A DNA stretch of 64,000 nt from an uncultured SAR86 cluster bacterium (GCA_902595065.1 CACJOM010000001.1:573463-637462), one strand, 5' to 3'. Positions 37,763-46,488 are shown, numbered from the stretch's first letter. Notes: generated from the letters alone by a model not told the origin. Program-made: numbers and translations.

Positions 37763-38652
37763 AGGAATCACCAGAAATTGCTGCAGAGTTTTCATTTGAG
37801 AAAGAAAAAGTAATTGCTAAAAGCTTTTCTCAAAGATTTCAATGGGAAATGATTTTAATAGGATTAGGACAGGCTGCTATATGGCTCTCTCTTTGGCCAT
37901 TAGTATTAAATGGTTTGCTAGATTTATGGGCAGGATTCTTAATCGCAAGCCTATGCGCATGTTTAGCTTATTTGCCTTCCCATGAGGCTCAGCATGGAAA
38001 TTATTCCAGAGGCAATCCCAAACTCAGATGGCTTGATGGTCTAGTTGGCCACATAACACTTGTTACTTTGAAGTTTCCTTATCATATTTTAAGGATCACC
38101 CACATGAAACATCATGCATATACCAATGATCCAGAAAAAGATCCTGACTATGCAAATGCGCACAACACTTCTGTTCTCCAAGTTATAAAAAATGTTTTAG
38201 ATGGCTCAACAGTCCAATTTGATAAATATCTTGAGGTTTTTCAGAATGATAAAGCATTTGTGAATTCGTTCCATCAAGCAATTCCGATCGCGCTGCTTTA
38301 TAAAGCAGCTCCATTAGTTTTAGTTGTTATTTTTCCATTTGAGACTTTATTGCTTTGGTGGTTGCCCGCTAAGATAGGCTCAGTTTATACAACGGTGTTC
38401 TTTTCTTATTATCCGCACCTTGGGACTTCAGCTGGAAGATATCAAAATACTCGATTCTGGTCTCACTGGATGCCAAGATTTCTGAATCATTCAATGCAAC
38501 TCCATTTTATTCACCACCTTCATCCAAGCATTGGTCATTATGATGAACCAAAAGCTATTGAAGCTTTAAAGCCTTTTTTAATCGCAAGGAAAGTTCCTGG
38601 AGCTGATCAGATTCCTGATAAGATAACTCTCAATCCTCTGATTAAAATATAA
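37759..38652 (+). CDS. fatty-acid desaturase-family membrane enzyme
   Basis: About 297 residues. Membrane diiron His clusters are complete: HEAQHGN (HxxxH), HMKHHAY (HxxHH) and FIHHLHPSIGHYDEP (HxxHxHP), with four membrane spans. TTG at 37759 is preferred to the TTG at 37753 because AGGGGAG (37745-37751) is well spaced from it. Fatty acid desaturase or hydroxylase activity is expected; the HPSIGHYDEP region is also seen in related hydroxylases. Substrate undetermined. Confidence 0.83.
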   Translation: MKESPEIAAEFSFEKEKVIAKSFSQRFQWEMILIGLGQAAIWLSLWPLVLNGLLDLWAGFLIASLCACLAYLPSHEAQHGNYSRGNPKLRWLDGLVGHITLVTLKFPYHILRITHMKHHAYTNDPEKDPDYANAHNTSVLQVIKNVLDGSTVQFDKYLEVFQNDKAFVNSFHQAIPIALLYKAAPLVLVVIFPFETLLLWWLPAKIGSVYTTVFFSYYPHLGTSAGRYQNTRFWSHWMPRFLNHSMQLHFIHHLHPSIGHYDEPKAIEALKPFLIARKVPGADQIPDKITLNPLIKI

Positions 38653-38661
38653 GGAGCTTTT

Positions 38662-38937
38662 TTGGAAAAATTAGCATTAAAAGCTTACTGGAAAGCTAAC
38701 ATTAAAATATTAATCTCTCTATTATTAGTTTGGTTTCTTGCTTCATTTGGATTTGGGATCTTGTGGTCAGATGAATTAGATCAAATCCAAATTGGAGGAT
38801 TTAAACTTGGTTTTTGGTTTGCCCAGCAAGGAAGTATTTATATATTTGTGTTGTTAATATTTATTTATGTTCATTTGATGAACAAGCTAGATCAAAAATA
38901 CAAGAAACAAATTTCACAAGAGCTCAATAGAAAATGA
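38662..38937 (+). CDS. DUF4212 small subunit of sodium/solute symporter
   Basis: 91 residues with two hydrophobic helices, starting at TTG behind AAGGAG (38651-38656). AYWKANIKILISLLLVWFL and GFWFAQQGSIYIFVLLIFIYV are typical of DUF4212 proteins, which occur only with SSS-family transporters. ATGA overlap with the symporter gene. Confidence 0.9.
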   Translation: MEKLALKAYWKANIKILISLLLVWFLASFGFGILWSDELDQIQIGGFKLGFWFAQQGSIYIFVLLIFIYVHLMNKLDQKYKKQISQELNRK

Positions 38938-40682
38938 GCACCCAAGAACTTACTTATCTGTTTGTTGGCTTGTCTTTTGCTCTCTACATAGGCATTGCCT
39001 TCTGGTCTAGGGCTAGGTCAACAACTGATTTTTATGTTGCTGGTAAAGGAGTAAACCCGCTTGCAAATGGTATGGCGACTGCTGCTGATTGGATGTCAGC
39101 AGCTTCATTTATTTCTATGGCTGGATTAATTGCATTTATGGGTAAAGATGGATCTGTTTATTTAATGGGATGGACAGGAGGCTATGTTTTATTGGCTTTA
39201 TTGCTTGCTCCATATCTAAGAAAGTTTGGTCAATTCACTGTTCCTGATTTTATTGGTACCCGATATTACTCAAGGACAGCAAGATTGGTAGCAGTCTTGT
39301 GTCTTATTTTTGTTTCATTTACCTATGTCGCTGGGCAGATGAGGGGCGTGGGGATAGTTTTTTCAAGGTTTTTAGAGGTAGATATTAATCAGGGCGTGAT
39401 TATTGGAATGATAATTGTTTTCTTCTATGCAGTCTTAGGTGGAATGAAAGGTATTACTTATACCCAGGTTGCTCAATACTGTGTTTTAATTTTTGCATAT
39501 TTAGTTCCTGCAATTTTTATTTCCATTTTAATGACTGGAAATCCTATCCCTCAACTTGGATTTGGAGATACCATAATTGATAGTCCTACATATTTATTGG
39601 ATAAATTAGATCAGGTAACACTGGAGCTAGGATTTCCAGCGTACACTGAAAATATCAAGAGCAATATTGATATTTTTTGTATTACAGCAGCCTTGATGTT
39701 TGGAACTGCTGGATTGCCCCATGTCATTGTAAGATTTTTTACAGTCCCAAAGGTTAGCGACGCAAGAAAATCTGCTGGTTATGCTTTGGTGTTTATAGCA
39801 CTGTTATATACAACCGCGCCGGCCGTAGGTGCGTTTGCTCGAGTGAATTTTATTGATTCTGTTCAGGATACTAAATATGTAGATGCGCCTTCATGGTTTA
39901 AGAATTGGGAGAATATAGGGCTAATTTCTTGGAATGACAAAAATAATGACGGCATTATTCGCTATGAAGCTGGAAATGCCTTCAAGGATGGACGCCCTAA
40001 ATTCATTGATGAACTTGGGCAATCCGGTGAGCGAATGACTGCTAATACCTCTGATATATCAAATCAAAATGAAGTTTATATTGATAGAGATATTATGGTG
40101 CTGGCTAATCCTGAGATAGCAAATTTACCGGGTTGGGTGATAGCATTAGTAGCAGCTGGAGGTCTTGCAGCAGCACTATCAACAGCAGCAGGGCTGTTAT
40201 TAGTTATTTCGGCAGCTATTTCTCATGATTTATTGCGAAAAACATTTAAGCCAGACATTACTGATAAGCAAGAGCTTTTATATGCAAGATTAGCTGCAGC
40301 ATTGGCAATATTTATCGCGGGTCTTTTTGGAATCTATCCCCCAGGCTTTGTTGCGCAAGTTGTTGCTTTCGCATTTGGTTTAGCTGCGGCAACAATTTTT
40401 CCAGCCCTTTTTCTTGGAATCTTTTCAAAGACTATTAATAAGGAAGGAGCCATCTCAGGAATGCTTGTAGGTCTAATCTTTACTTTTTCATACATAGCAT
40501 ATTTTAAGTTCATCAATCCATCTTTGAATCAAGAAGAGAATTGGCTCTTTGGAATTTCACCTGAGGGGATAGGGTTTTTAGGTATGATTCTTAATTTTTT
40601 TACAGCCATAGTTGTGAGTAGATTCTATCTCCCACCACCGACTGAAGTTAAGCAGATGGTTGAGACTATTAGACAACCATAA
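38934..40682 (+). CDS. SSS-family sodium:solute symporter (VC_2705/ActP-like)
   Basis: 582 residues with about 13 helices. STTDFYVAGKGVNPLANGMATAADWMSAASF matches ActP-type transporters, and TAGLPHVIVRFFTVP with GLAAALSTAAGLLLVISAAISHDLLRK is the SSS core. A soluble-like insert (about 305-395) sits between helices. With DUF4212 it probably imports acetate or a related small organic acid with sodium (inference). Confidence 0.9.
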   Translation: MSTQELTYLFVGLSFALYIGIAFWSRARSTTDFYVAGKGVNPLANGMATAADWMSAASFISMAGLIAFMGKDGSVYLMGWTGGYVLLALLLAPYLRKFGQFTVPDFIGTRYYSRTARLVAVLCLIFVSFTYVAGQMRGVGIVFSRFLEVDINQGVIIGMIIVFFYAVLGGMKGITYTQVAQYCVLIFAYLVPAIFISILMTGNPIPQLGFGDTIIDSPTYLLDKLDQVTLELGFPAYTENIKSNIDIFCITAALMFGTAGLPHVIVRFFTVPKVSDARKSAGYALVFIALLYTTAPAVGAFARVNFIDSVQDTKYVDAPSWFKNWENIGLISWNDKNNDGIIRYEAGNAFKDGRPKFIDELGQSGERMTANTSDISNQNEVYIDRDIMVLANPEIANLPGWVIALVAAGGLAAALSTAAGLLLVISAAISHDLLRKTFKPDITDKQELLYARLAAALAIFIAGLFGIYPPGFVAQVVAFAFGLAAATIFPALFLGIFSKTINKEGAISGMLVGLIFTFSYIAYFKFINPSLNQEENWLFGISPEGIGFLGMILNFFTAIVVSRFYLPPPTEVKQMVETIRQP

Positions 40683-40703
40683 AAAAATATTTTTAAGAAT
40701 AGA

Positions 40704-40865
40704 TTAATCTTTTAATTTTCTTTCAAGCTCATGCACTCTTTTTTCAAGAGCGTCTAATTCAGATTTTTTTACGAATCCAGACTCCTTCATAAATTTTTCT
40801 AAAGCAGGTTTAAGCATTTTTTCCATGCCTTTAATATCTCCTGCCATCTTTAATGGGTTAAACAT
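40704..40865 (-). CDS. ubiK: ubiquinone biosynthesis accessory factor UbiK (BMFP family)
   Basis: Short gene of 53 residues reading MFNPLKMAGDIKGMEKMLKP at its start and a Glu/Lys coiled coil at its end (ELDALEKRVHELERKLKD). That C-terminal coiled coil matches UbiK/YqiC, which helps UbiJ hold ubiquinone intermediates; the usual family length is about 80-95, so it is a short form missing part of the middle. GGAG ribosome site at 40873-40876. Located opposite two plus-strand transporter genes. Confidence 0.78.
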   Translation of the reverse strand: MFNPLKMAGDIKGMEKMLKPALEKFMKESGFVKKSELDALEKRVHELERKLKD

Positions 40866-40958
40866 ATTTTTCTCCAATTAATTCAATTATGGGGATTGCA
40901 TCAATTTTTACAATTATTATTGCTTCATCAGATACAATTATTTTAAACAGGAGGTTTT

Positions 40959-41375
40959 ATGAGTGTTTCAAGTTATTTAGATAGTGTGGCTAAACCTTTT
41001 CAAGGGCTAGCTCCATGGATTTTAAGAGCTGTATTGGGAGTTTCATTTATATTGCATGGGTTAGGAAAATTTCCTTTGCCCCCAGAAAAAATGGTTACTT
41101 GGTTCGAAAGTATGGGCATTGCAGCTCCTGAGATTGTTGCTAGCCTAGTCGCTATCGGAGAGGTCGGGGCTGGTATTGCAGTAATTTTAGGTGGTTTTTT
41201 TGGTAGCGCGGGTCATCTAATCACTCGACTAGGCGGCGGAGCAGTAGTTGTTATTATGATTGGAGCATTTTATTTGGCACATGCTGATTGGTTCATTACA
41301 CAAAAACTGTTTATGAGTGAACAGATTTTTTTATTTGCGCTGGGGCTTTATTTCGCTATAAAAGGAAATAATTAA
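40959..41375 (+). CDS. DoxX-family membrane protein
   Basis: 138 residues, four helices; GLAPWILRAVLGVSFILHGLGKF, VASLVAIGEVGAGIAVILGG and the terminal AIKGN identify the DoxX/YphA family. DoxX proteins are linked to oxidative-stress membrane complexes, but the role here is unknown. AGGAGG ribosome site just upstream. Sits before the Fur-regulated receptor but has its own spacer. Confidence 0.85.
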   Translation: MSVSSYLDSVAKPFQGLAPWILRAVLGVSFILHGLGKFPLPPEKMVTWFESMGIAAPEIVASLVAIGEVGAGIAVILGGFFGSAGHLITRLGGGAVVVIMIGAFYLAHADWFITQKLFMSEQIFLFALGLYFAIKGNN

Positions 41376-41406
41376 ATAAAATAAAAAAACTCTTGTAAAT
41401 CTAAAT

Positions 41407-41431
41407 GAGAATGATTATCATTACCATTCTC
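41407..41431 (+). promoter_or_regulatory. Fur box
   Basis: Dyad with arms GAGAATG (41407-41413) and CATTCTC (41425-41431) around TTATCATTAC; the middle reads as overlapping GATAAT-like hexamers (AATGATTATCATT). It lies 45 bases before the receptor ATG, as expected for an iron-repressed promoter. Confidence 0.85.
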
Positions 41432-41475
41432 AATTAGTCTTATTGTCTTCTTGAGCATTTTTCAAGGAGATTTAA

Positions 41476-43566
41476 ATGGAAAACTGGCCTAATACGCATA
41501 CAAAAATAAATTTTTTAATCATGGGATTGTTATCGATCCTTTTCTTTGCTCCAGCATTTGCTGATGATGACATCGAAGAAGTCGTTGTAAAGGGAAATGT
41601 CTTGTATGCAGATCAAGTAAATGCATTAAAGACCCCGGTTGAAGTTTTAAATGTTCCACAAACAGTAAGCATTATTACTGACCAAGACATTAGAAAACAA
41701 GGCTTCAGACAAATAGGCGATATTATTAGATATACGCCTGGTGTTAACACATCTCAAGGTGAAGGACATAGAGATGCGGTTGTATTTAGAGGCGTTAGAT
41801 CTACTGCTGATTTTTTTCAAGATGGTGTGAGAGACGATGTGCAATACTACCGATCACTTTATAACGTTGAACAAGTAGAAATACTAAGAGGGCCTAATGC
41901 TCTTTTATTTGGAAGAGGCGGAACTGGTGGTGCTCTAAATAGGGTCACTAAGAAAGCTGTTTTGGGTGATACATTTGGCGCTGTAGACTTTGGGGTGGAT
42001 GATTTTGGAGCCAATGATATAGCTTTAGACTATAACACCTCAAGTGGTGCTGATTCGGCTTTCCGTTTAATGATTCACAGCGATGCTCTTGAAAATCACA
42101 GAGATTTTTATGACGGAGATAGGTTGGGTATAAATCCTACAATGAAAATAAAAGTAAGCGATCGAACAACCATAGATCTTTCTTATGAACATGCAGACCA
42201 CGAAAGATATATTGATAGGGGCATCCCAACAGAAAACGGTGAGCCTGTTGAAAGATTCAGCAAAATAACATTTGGTGATTCTAAGGGTGACAATCTTACT
42301 ACCTTAGAGGCTGATATTTTTAGAGCCATTGTGAGTACAAATTTTTCAGATACAACTAAAGCTAATTTAACGATTGTTTCCAGTGAATTTGAAAAAATGT
42401 ATCAAAACTATTATGCATCTGGATATTCAGCTGGTGCATCTGTTGTGACCGTTGATGGTTACAACGATCCGACTGAACGTGAAAATACAATTATATCTGG
42501 AAACTTAATTAATGAATTAGAGATTGGCTCAACAACACATACGTTTTTATTTGGTGCTGAGATGATAGATACCACCAATAAAAATAAAAGATATGATACT
42601 TATTGGGCAACCACAAAGAGTGATAAAGAGACTTTTAATATTACAAGGCCTATGAATTTCTTAGTTAATTCCTCAGGAGTTGCTACAAACAATGACTTTA
42701 CAGTTGATTTAAATAGGCAAACACAATCTGATATTGAAGTTACTTCTATCTTTTTCCAAGATCAAATTGATGTTTCTGATAAATTAAAATTATTGATTGG
42801 CGGTCGTCATGATTCATTTGATATTACTGTAAAGGATATAAAGAATGGCTCCGCACAGTCTAGAGAAGATAAAGAGTTTTCACCTAGAGCCGGTATTATT
42901 TTTAAGCCAAGAGAGAATATTTCTCTTTACTATAGCTACAGCGAAAGTTTCCTTCCAAGATCTGGAGAGCAATTTAAATCATTATCAGCTAGCAGCGCAG
43001 CCCTTGATCCAGATGTTTTTGAAAGTTCTGAGATAGGAGCTAAAGTAGAAATAACTGATGATTTAGGCTTTACTATTGCTTATTTTGATAGCGAGCAAGT
43101 AAGAGCGGTAAGAGATAGCGATTCGGGTGAAACAAGTGAAATAGTTGGCTTGCAGGTTGATGGTCTTGAGTTTGAAGTAAAGGGCAACATAAATGACAAG
43201 ATGAGCTTGGTATTTGGCTATAGTTCCCTTGATGGCAAAACAAGCAAAGGGGGAGAACCTCGAGAAATTCCTGATCATACACTTTCTTTATTTGCTACAT
43301 ATGAGGTTTCTGATAAATTTGGTTGGGCGCTAGGGGTAACTCAACAAGGTGAGTCCAACATAGGAAATGATAAACCTGGTTTAGTTTTACCTGAGTATAC
43401 AAGGGTTGATCTTGGAGCATATTATCAACTTTCAGATGATTTAAGTGTCCAAATGAATTTAGAGAATCTTACAGACGAGTTGTACTTTCCTCACTCACAC
43501 AGCACGCACCAAGCTTCTGTTGGTGAGCCGCTTAATGTGAGATTTTCTATAAGAAAGACTTTTTAA
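41476..43566 (+). CDS. TonB-dependent siderophore receptor
   Basis: 696-residue outer-membrane receptor. Signal peptide ends about residue 30 (FFAPAFADD), TonB box IEEVVVKG, plug with PQTVSIITDQDIRKQG, FRGVRSTADFFQDGVRDD and VEILRGPNALLFGRGGTGGALNRVTK, the pattern of TonB-dependent siderophore receptors of the FhuA/FptA/Fiu group. The barrel ends in Phe. Fur box upstream supports ferric siderophore import. No siderophore transporter or synthesis genes are adjacent. Confidence 0.93.
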   Translation: MENWPNTHTKINFLIMGLLSILFFAPAFADDDIEEVVVKGNVLYADQVNALKTPVEVLNVPQTVSIITDQDIRKQGFRQIGDIIRYTPGVNTSQGEGHRDAVVFRGVRSTADFFQDGVRDDVQYYRSLYNVEQVEILRGPNALLFGRGGTGGALNRVTKKAVLGDTFGAVDFGVDDFGANDIALDYNTSSGADSAFRLMIHSDALENHRDFYDGDRLGINPTMKIKVSDRTTIDLSYEHADHERYIDRGIPTENGEPVERFSKITFGDSKGDNLTTLEADIFRAIVSTNFSDTTKANLTIVSSEFEKMYQNYYASGYSAGASVVTVDGYNDPTERENTIISGNLINELEIGSTTHTFLFGAEMIDTTNKNKRYDTYWATTKSDKETFNITRPMNFLVNSSGVATNNDFTVDLNRQTQSDIEVTSIFFQDQIDVSDKLKLLIGGRHDSFDITVKDIKNGSAQSREDKEFSPRAGIIFKPRENISLYYSYSESFLPRSGEQFKSLSASSAALDPDVFESSEIGAKVEITDDLGFTIAYFDSEQVRAVRDSDSGETSEIVGLQVDGLEFEVKGNINDKMSLVFGYSSLDGKTSKGGEPREIPDHTLSLFATYEVSDKFGWALGVTQQGESNIGNDKPGLVLPEYTRVDLGAYYQLSDDLSVQMNLENLTDELYFPHSHSTHQASVGEPLNVRFSIRKTF

Positions 43567-43600
43567 TAAATAGGAAACATTACTAAAAGACAAAACTAAA

Positions 43601-43835
43601 TTCTCAATGGGGGCTACCGTTAAAAAGTTGTGGTAGCTTTACTCCCTGAACCCTTCACACATGTTCCCTAAGACGAACACAGGGTTTAAGGTAGCCTCCA
43701 TTGAGGAGCGAGTCTCAAAGGGATTGATGCCGAAAAAAACATGGTAATTTTCTATCCCCGAACTCCCAAGTTTGAAGATATTTTTACTCCTAAGTTTTAA
43801 TATATTTCAAGTTTTGGGCATCATCAATCCCATGC
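43601..43835. ncRNA. unidentified structured RNA element
   Basis: The 340-base gap 43567-43906 carries no reading frame but strong pairing. Helix 1: 43603-43618 pairs with 43690-43705, 16 bp with one G-U. Within it, 43647-43654 pairs with 43681-43688 (8 bp) and 43662-43666 with 43675-43679 (5 bp). A second helix pairs 43720-43729 with 43822-43831 (10 bp). Bases 43701-43705 (TTGAG) can also pair with CTCAA at 43713-43717, giving a switch between helix 1 and a small hairpin. The CCCTGAACCC / AGGGTTTAAGG parts recall 6S RNA, but helix-1 core is only about 105 bases. Strand uncertain because helices read the same both ways. Confidence 0.4.
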
Positions 43836-43865
43836 GAGAGCATAATTTTTTATAGAGATAGTTTG

Positions 43866-43893
43866 TTGCACTGCAAAAGATATCTTGTACAAT
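43866..43893 (+). promoter_or_regulatory. promoter for tRNA-Ala
   Basis: TTGCAC (43866-43871), 16-base spacer, TACAAT (43888-43893) with an extended TG two bases upstream; the tRNA starts 14 bases later behind a C-rich stretch typical of stable-RNA promoters. Confidence 0.65.
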
Positions 43894-43906
43894 TGTTCCC
43901 TCGTGT

Positions 43907-43982
43907 GGGGCTATAGCTCAGCTGGGAGAGCACCTGCTTTGCAAGCAGGGGGTCCGCGGTTCGATCCCGCGTAGCTCCACCA
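43907..43982 (+). tRNA. tRNA-Ala (TGC)
   Basis: Complete 76-base cloverleaf: acceptor GGGGCTA / TAGCTCC with one G-U, D arm GCTC / GAGC, anticodon stem CCTGC / GCAGG with TTTGCAA loop (anticodon TGC at 43940-43942), T arm CGCGG / CCGCG with TTCGATC, and encoded CCA. Not in an rRNA operon here. Ends one base before the stop of the opposing MBL gene. Confidence 0.97.
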
Positions 43983-44876
43983 TTATTCGATAATCATCAA
44001 ATCTTCCGCGATCTTTATTTCACCTTTATATGTTGATTGTGTTTCTTTCAGAATCTCATCTTTTGTTGAACCCCAAAATAGTATATGAGATAGAAGTAAT
44101 AGTTTTGGTTTTGCTCTAGAGGCTATCTCGCCAACTTCAAACGTTGAGGTATGATGCCCTTGATGATATATCTGCCAGTCTTTTGTTTTTTTTAGAAATC
44201 CTGCATTTGAGTAAACCTCATGAACTAATATATCTGCTCTAGCAGCGAATTTTTCTAATGTTTTAGATGGGCCTGTGTCGCCTGAGAATACTATGACCTT
44301 ATCCTTAGTAGTAAATCGAAATCCATAAGCATCATCAAAGCTGCCATGTGGCACTGTAAATGCCTCGACAGAAACATTTTCATCCTCATAGATTAGTCCT
44401 TCAGCAAGTAGATGAAAATTAAATTTATAACCTATGTTGTTTGATGGTTGAGTACCATAGATTCTATAATTAATGTCATCTTCAAAGGCTTCAAGAGTAG
44501 AGGATGCCATTTGCTCTAGTCCTTTAGGGCCGAATAGGTTTAATTTTTTATCTCTTCCCATAATCCATGGGGTTAGCAATAGATCAGCCAAGCCCGCCGA
44601 ATGATCAGAATGAATGTGAGTTAAAAATGCATGTTCAAAATTTTTGACTGTCATAGCTTCTATTTTCCCACCCCAAGGGGGAGAGAGAGATGCCGCTCTT
44701 CGAATAACTCCGGGACCAAAATCAACTAAATAGGGTGTTTCATTAACAACTATTGCATATGCTGATCCAGCTCTATTGGGATCAGGATTTGGCGTTCCGG
44801 AGCCAAGAACTATAAGTTTTGTTTCGCCATATAGGAATGGTGCTAGAAGCAATAAGAGCAACAGTTTATTTTTCAT
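43983..44876 (-). CDS. exported metallo-beta-lactamase-fold hydrolase
   Basis: 297 residues with signal peptide (LLLLLLLAPFLYG). MBL motif THIHSDHSAGLADLLL, FSGDTGPSKTLEK and a late LSHILFW provide the zinc ligands; the overall form (VLGSGTPNPDPNRAGSAYAI) is like the RNase Z/AtsA-type group. Because it is exported, an RNA substrate is unlikely and a periplasmic ester or lactone hydrolase is more plausible (inference). Stop abuts the tRNA-Ala 3' end. Confidence 0.8.
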   Translation of the reverse strand: MKNKLLLLLLLAPFLYGETKLIVLGSGTPNPDPNRAGSAYAIVVNETPYLVDFGPGVIRRAASLSPPWGGKIEAMTVKNFEHAFLTHIHSDHSAGLADLLLTPWIMGRDKKLNLFGPKGLEQMASSTLEAFEDDINYRIYGTQPSNNIGYKFNFHLLAEGLIYEDENVSVEAFTVPHGSFDDAYGFRFTTKDKVIVFSGDTGPSKTLEKFAARADILVHEVYSNAGFLKKTKDWQIYHQGHHTSTFEVGEIASRAKPKLLLLSHILFWGSTKDEILKETQSTYKGEIKIAEDLMIIE

Positions 44877-44944
44877 TCAAACCCTACTTTATATGTTATT
44901 TTTATAGAATATAACCTAGAAAAGATATTAGTAGTGCATAAGAA

Positions 44945-45442
44945 ATGATAAATTCAATTTCACTTATAGGAATGGCTGGTGCAGGAAAGTCTTCAGTGGG
45001 GAGAGAGCTTTCTAAGGTGCTTGATTTTACATTTATTGATAGTGATGATCTTATTGAAGCCAAATATGGAAAAAATTTACAAGAGATCCTTAATGATGAG
45101 GGATATATCAAGTTAAGAGAAATTGAAAATTTAATTATTAAAGATATTCACTTTGACAGAACCATTTTATCTACTGGCGGAAGTGCAGTTTATAGCAATG
45201 AAGCAATGGCACACATCCAAAAAAATTCCAATGTGATATTTTTAGATGTCCCATTCAATCAAATTTTGGAAAGAGTACCTAGTTTTTTGGAAAGAGGTTT
45301 TGCTAAAGCTCCAAGTCAATCTATTGAAGATGCGTATGCAGAGAGACAAAAATTATATCAAACATATTCTCATTACAGAGTTAGCAATGCCAAAGATTTA
45401 GACTCATGCATCACTAAGATAATTGAATTATTCCAAACTTAA
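44945..45442 (+). CDS. aroK: shikimate kinase
   Basis: P-loop kinase of 165 residues converting shikimate to shikimate-3-phosphate. Walker A GMAGAGKSSVG, DSDDLIEAKYG (shikimate-binding Asp), YIKLREIENLI (Arg), and ILSTGGSAVY are present. Usually paired with aroB in gammaproteobacteria; here it is alone, and its 3' end overlaps the opposing pantothenate kinase by 4 bases. The ERGFAKAPSQSIEDAYAERQKLYQ lid has the adenine-site Arg. Confidence 0.88.
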   Translation: MINSISLIGMAGAGKSSVGRELSKVLDFTFIDSDDLIEAKYGKNLQEILNDEGYIKLREIENLIIKDIHFDRTILSTGGSAVYSNEAMAHIQKNSNVIFLDVPFNQILERVPSFLERGFAKAPSQSIEDAYAERQKLYQTYSHYRVSNAKDLDSCITKIIELFQT

Positions 45443-46269
45443 TTGAGTTTAGTGAAGTTCTTTATTTTTTCTAGAACACCGATGGCGTTTGCATATTCGC
45501 GATTATTACTATATTTAGCTTTTACCCCAGCGATATCCAACCTTTGATTGATGCCATTCATTATTTCAGAGAGGTAGGATGTTCTTCCTGTAAAATAGGC
45601 TGCATCTGATCCTATTAAGAATGCATTTAAGTAGGCGACTGTTCCAATAACTTCTCCAATCATGTTGCATAATGCTGCTGCAGTATTTTCCATTGTGTCT
45701 GCAGACGAGTGTTTTGCTTTACCAAAGTTAACTGCAGTTATTTCAGGAGCCAGATTACCAATTTCATTTACCACATCTCCTATTAAAAGATCTAATTCTG
45801 AGCGAGATCCTTGATTTGCGAATTCATTGATCTCAAGACCGTTTGAGTTCTTAAATAGTAAAGAGCCTAGACCTTCAAGCATGCCGCCACCAACTGCAAT
45901 CCCTCCTAGATGATTAAAGTCGTTTCCTTGAATGTGAACACATGCCGTGCCAGTGCCAGCACTAACAACAAGAGCCGGCTCATCTTTGATGTCATATAAT
46001 TTTTTTGCACCCAAGCCAATTGCTTCAATTTCATTAATTTTTACAATTTTTATTCCCTCTATAGAATTATCTAGATCGGAAGATTTGCCGCCTGTCACCC
46101 CAATTATTTGAATGCTTGAAATAGGTATATTATGTTTTTTAAATAAGTCCCTAATTGTATTGGGGCTGATAGTGGTAGATAGCGTGGGAGTACTAAAAAA
46201 AGAAGTCTCTTCGTTTTTGGAAACTGCTATGTCGGTATTAGATATTCCAAAATCTATGGCGATGTACAT
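45439..46269 (-). CDS. coaW: type II pantothenate kinase
   Basis: 276 residues of the actin-like ATPase fold: AIDFGISNTDIAV (phosphate 1), VVSAGTGTACVHIQ (phosphate 2) and HLGGIAVGGGMLEGLG. These match type II PanK (Staphylococcus CoaW and human PanK), not the CoaA or CoaX types common in gammaproteobacteria. First step of CoA synthesis. 9 bases upstream is a small membrane protein gene. Since no coaA or coaX is in this window, whether it is the sole kinase cannot be known here. Confidence 0.82.
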   Translation of the reverse strand: MYIAIDFGISNTDIAVSKNEETSFFSTPTLSTTISPNTIRDLFKKHNIPISSIQIIGVTGGKSSDLDNSIEGIKIVKINEIEAIGLGAKKLYDIKDEPALVVSAGTGTACVHIQGNDFNHLGGIAVGGGMLEGLGSLLFKNSNGLEINEFANQGSRSELDLLIGDVVNEIGNLAPEITAVNFGKAKHSSADTMENTAAALCNMIGEVIGTVAYLNAFLIGSDAAYFTGRTSYLSEIMNGINQRLDIAGVKAKYSNNREYANAIGVLEKIKNFTKLN

Positions 46270-46278
46270 TTTATTAAA

Positions 46279-46488
46279 TTAATGCTTTTTTTTATCACTA
46301 ATTTCTTCAGCACTGCCTTCAATAATCTTTGAACCATCTCTATTTTCATGAATATTTGGTTTGCGTCTAGAATTCCACTTAATTCTGTCATCTCGGTTCA
46401 TTTGCTTTTTTGACGCCTTAATTTTACCAAGGTTCATAAAGATAAAGAGGGACACTATTGTTAGAATTCCAAAGAGAATACTATTCAT
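46279..46488 (-). CDS. small basic membrane protein, unknown
   Basis: 69 residues: one N-terminal helix (ILFGILTIVSLFIFMNLG) and a charged Lys/Arg-rich tail ending DKKKH. Not recognised. Its ATG is next to the BI-1 family gene stop, so the two are likely co-transcribed. Confidence 0.6.
   Translation of the reverse strand: MNSILFGILTIVSLFIFMNLGKIKASKKQMNRDDRIKWNSRRKPNIHENRDGSKIIEGSAEEISDKKKH

Noticed and set aside
43603-43705. Rho-independent terminator for the siderophore receptor gene
   Set aside because: The helix has a 71-base interior and no following T run, so a simple terminator does not explain it.
43603-43705. Confident 6S RNA call
   Set aside because: CCCTGAACCC and AGGGTTTAAGG recall 6S but the closed core is about 105 bases and the central bubble is lopsided; not enough to name it.
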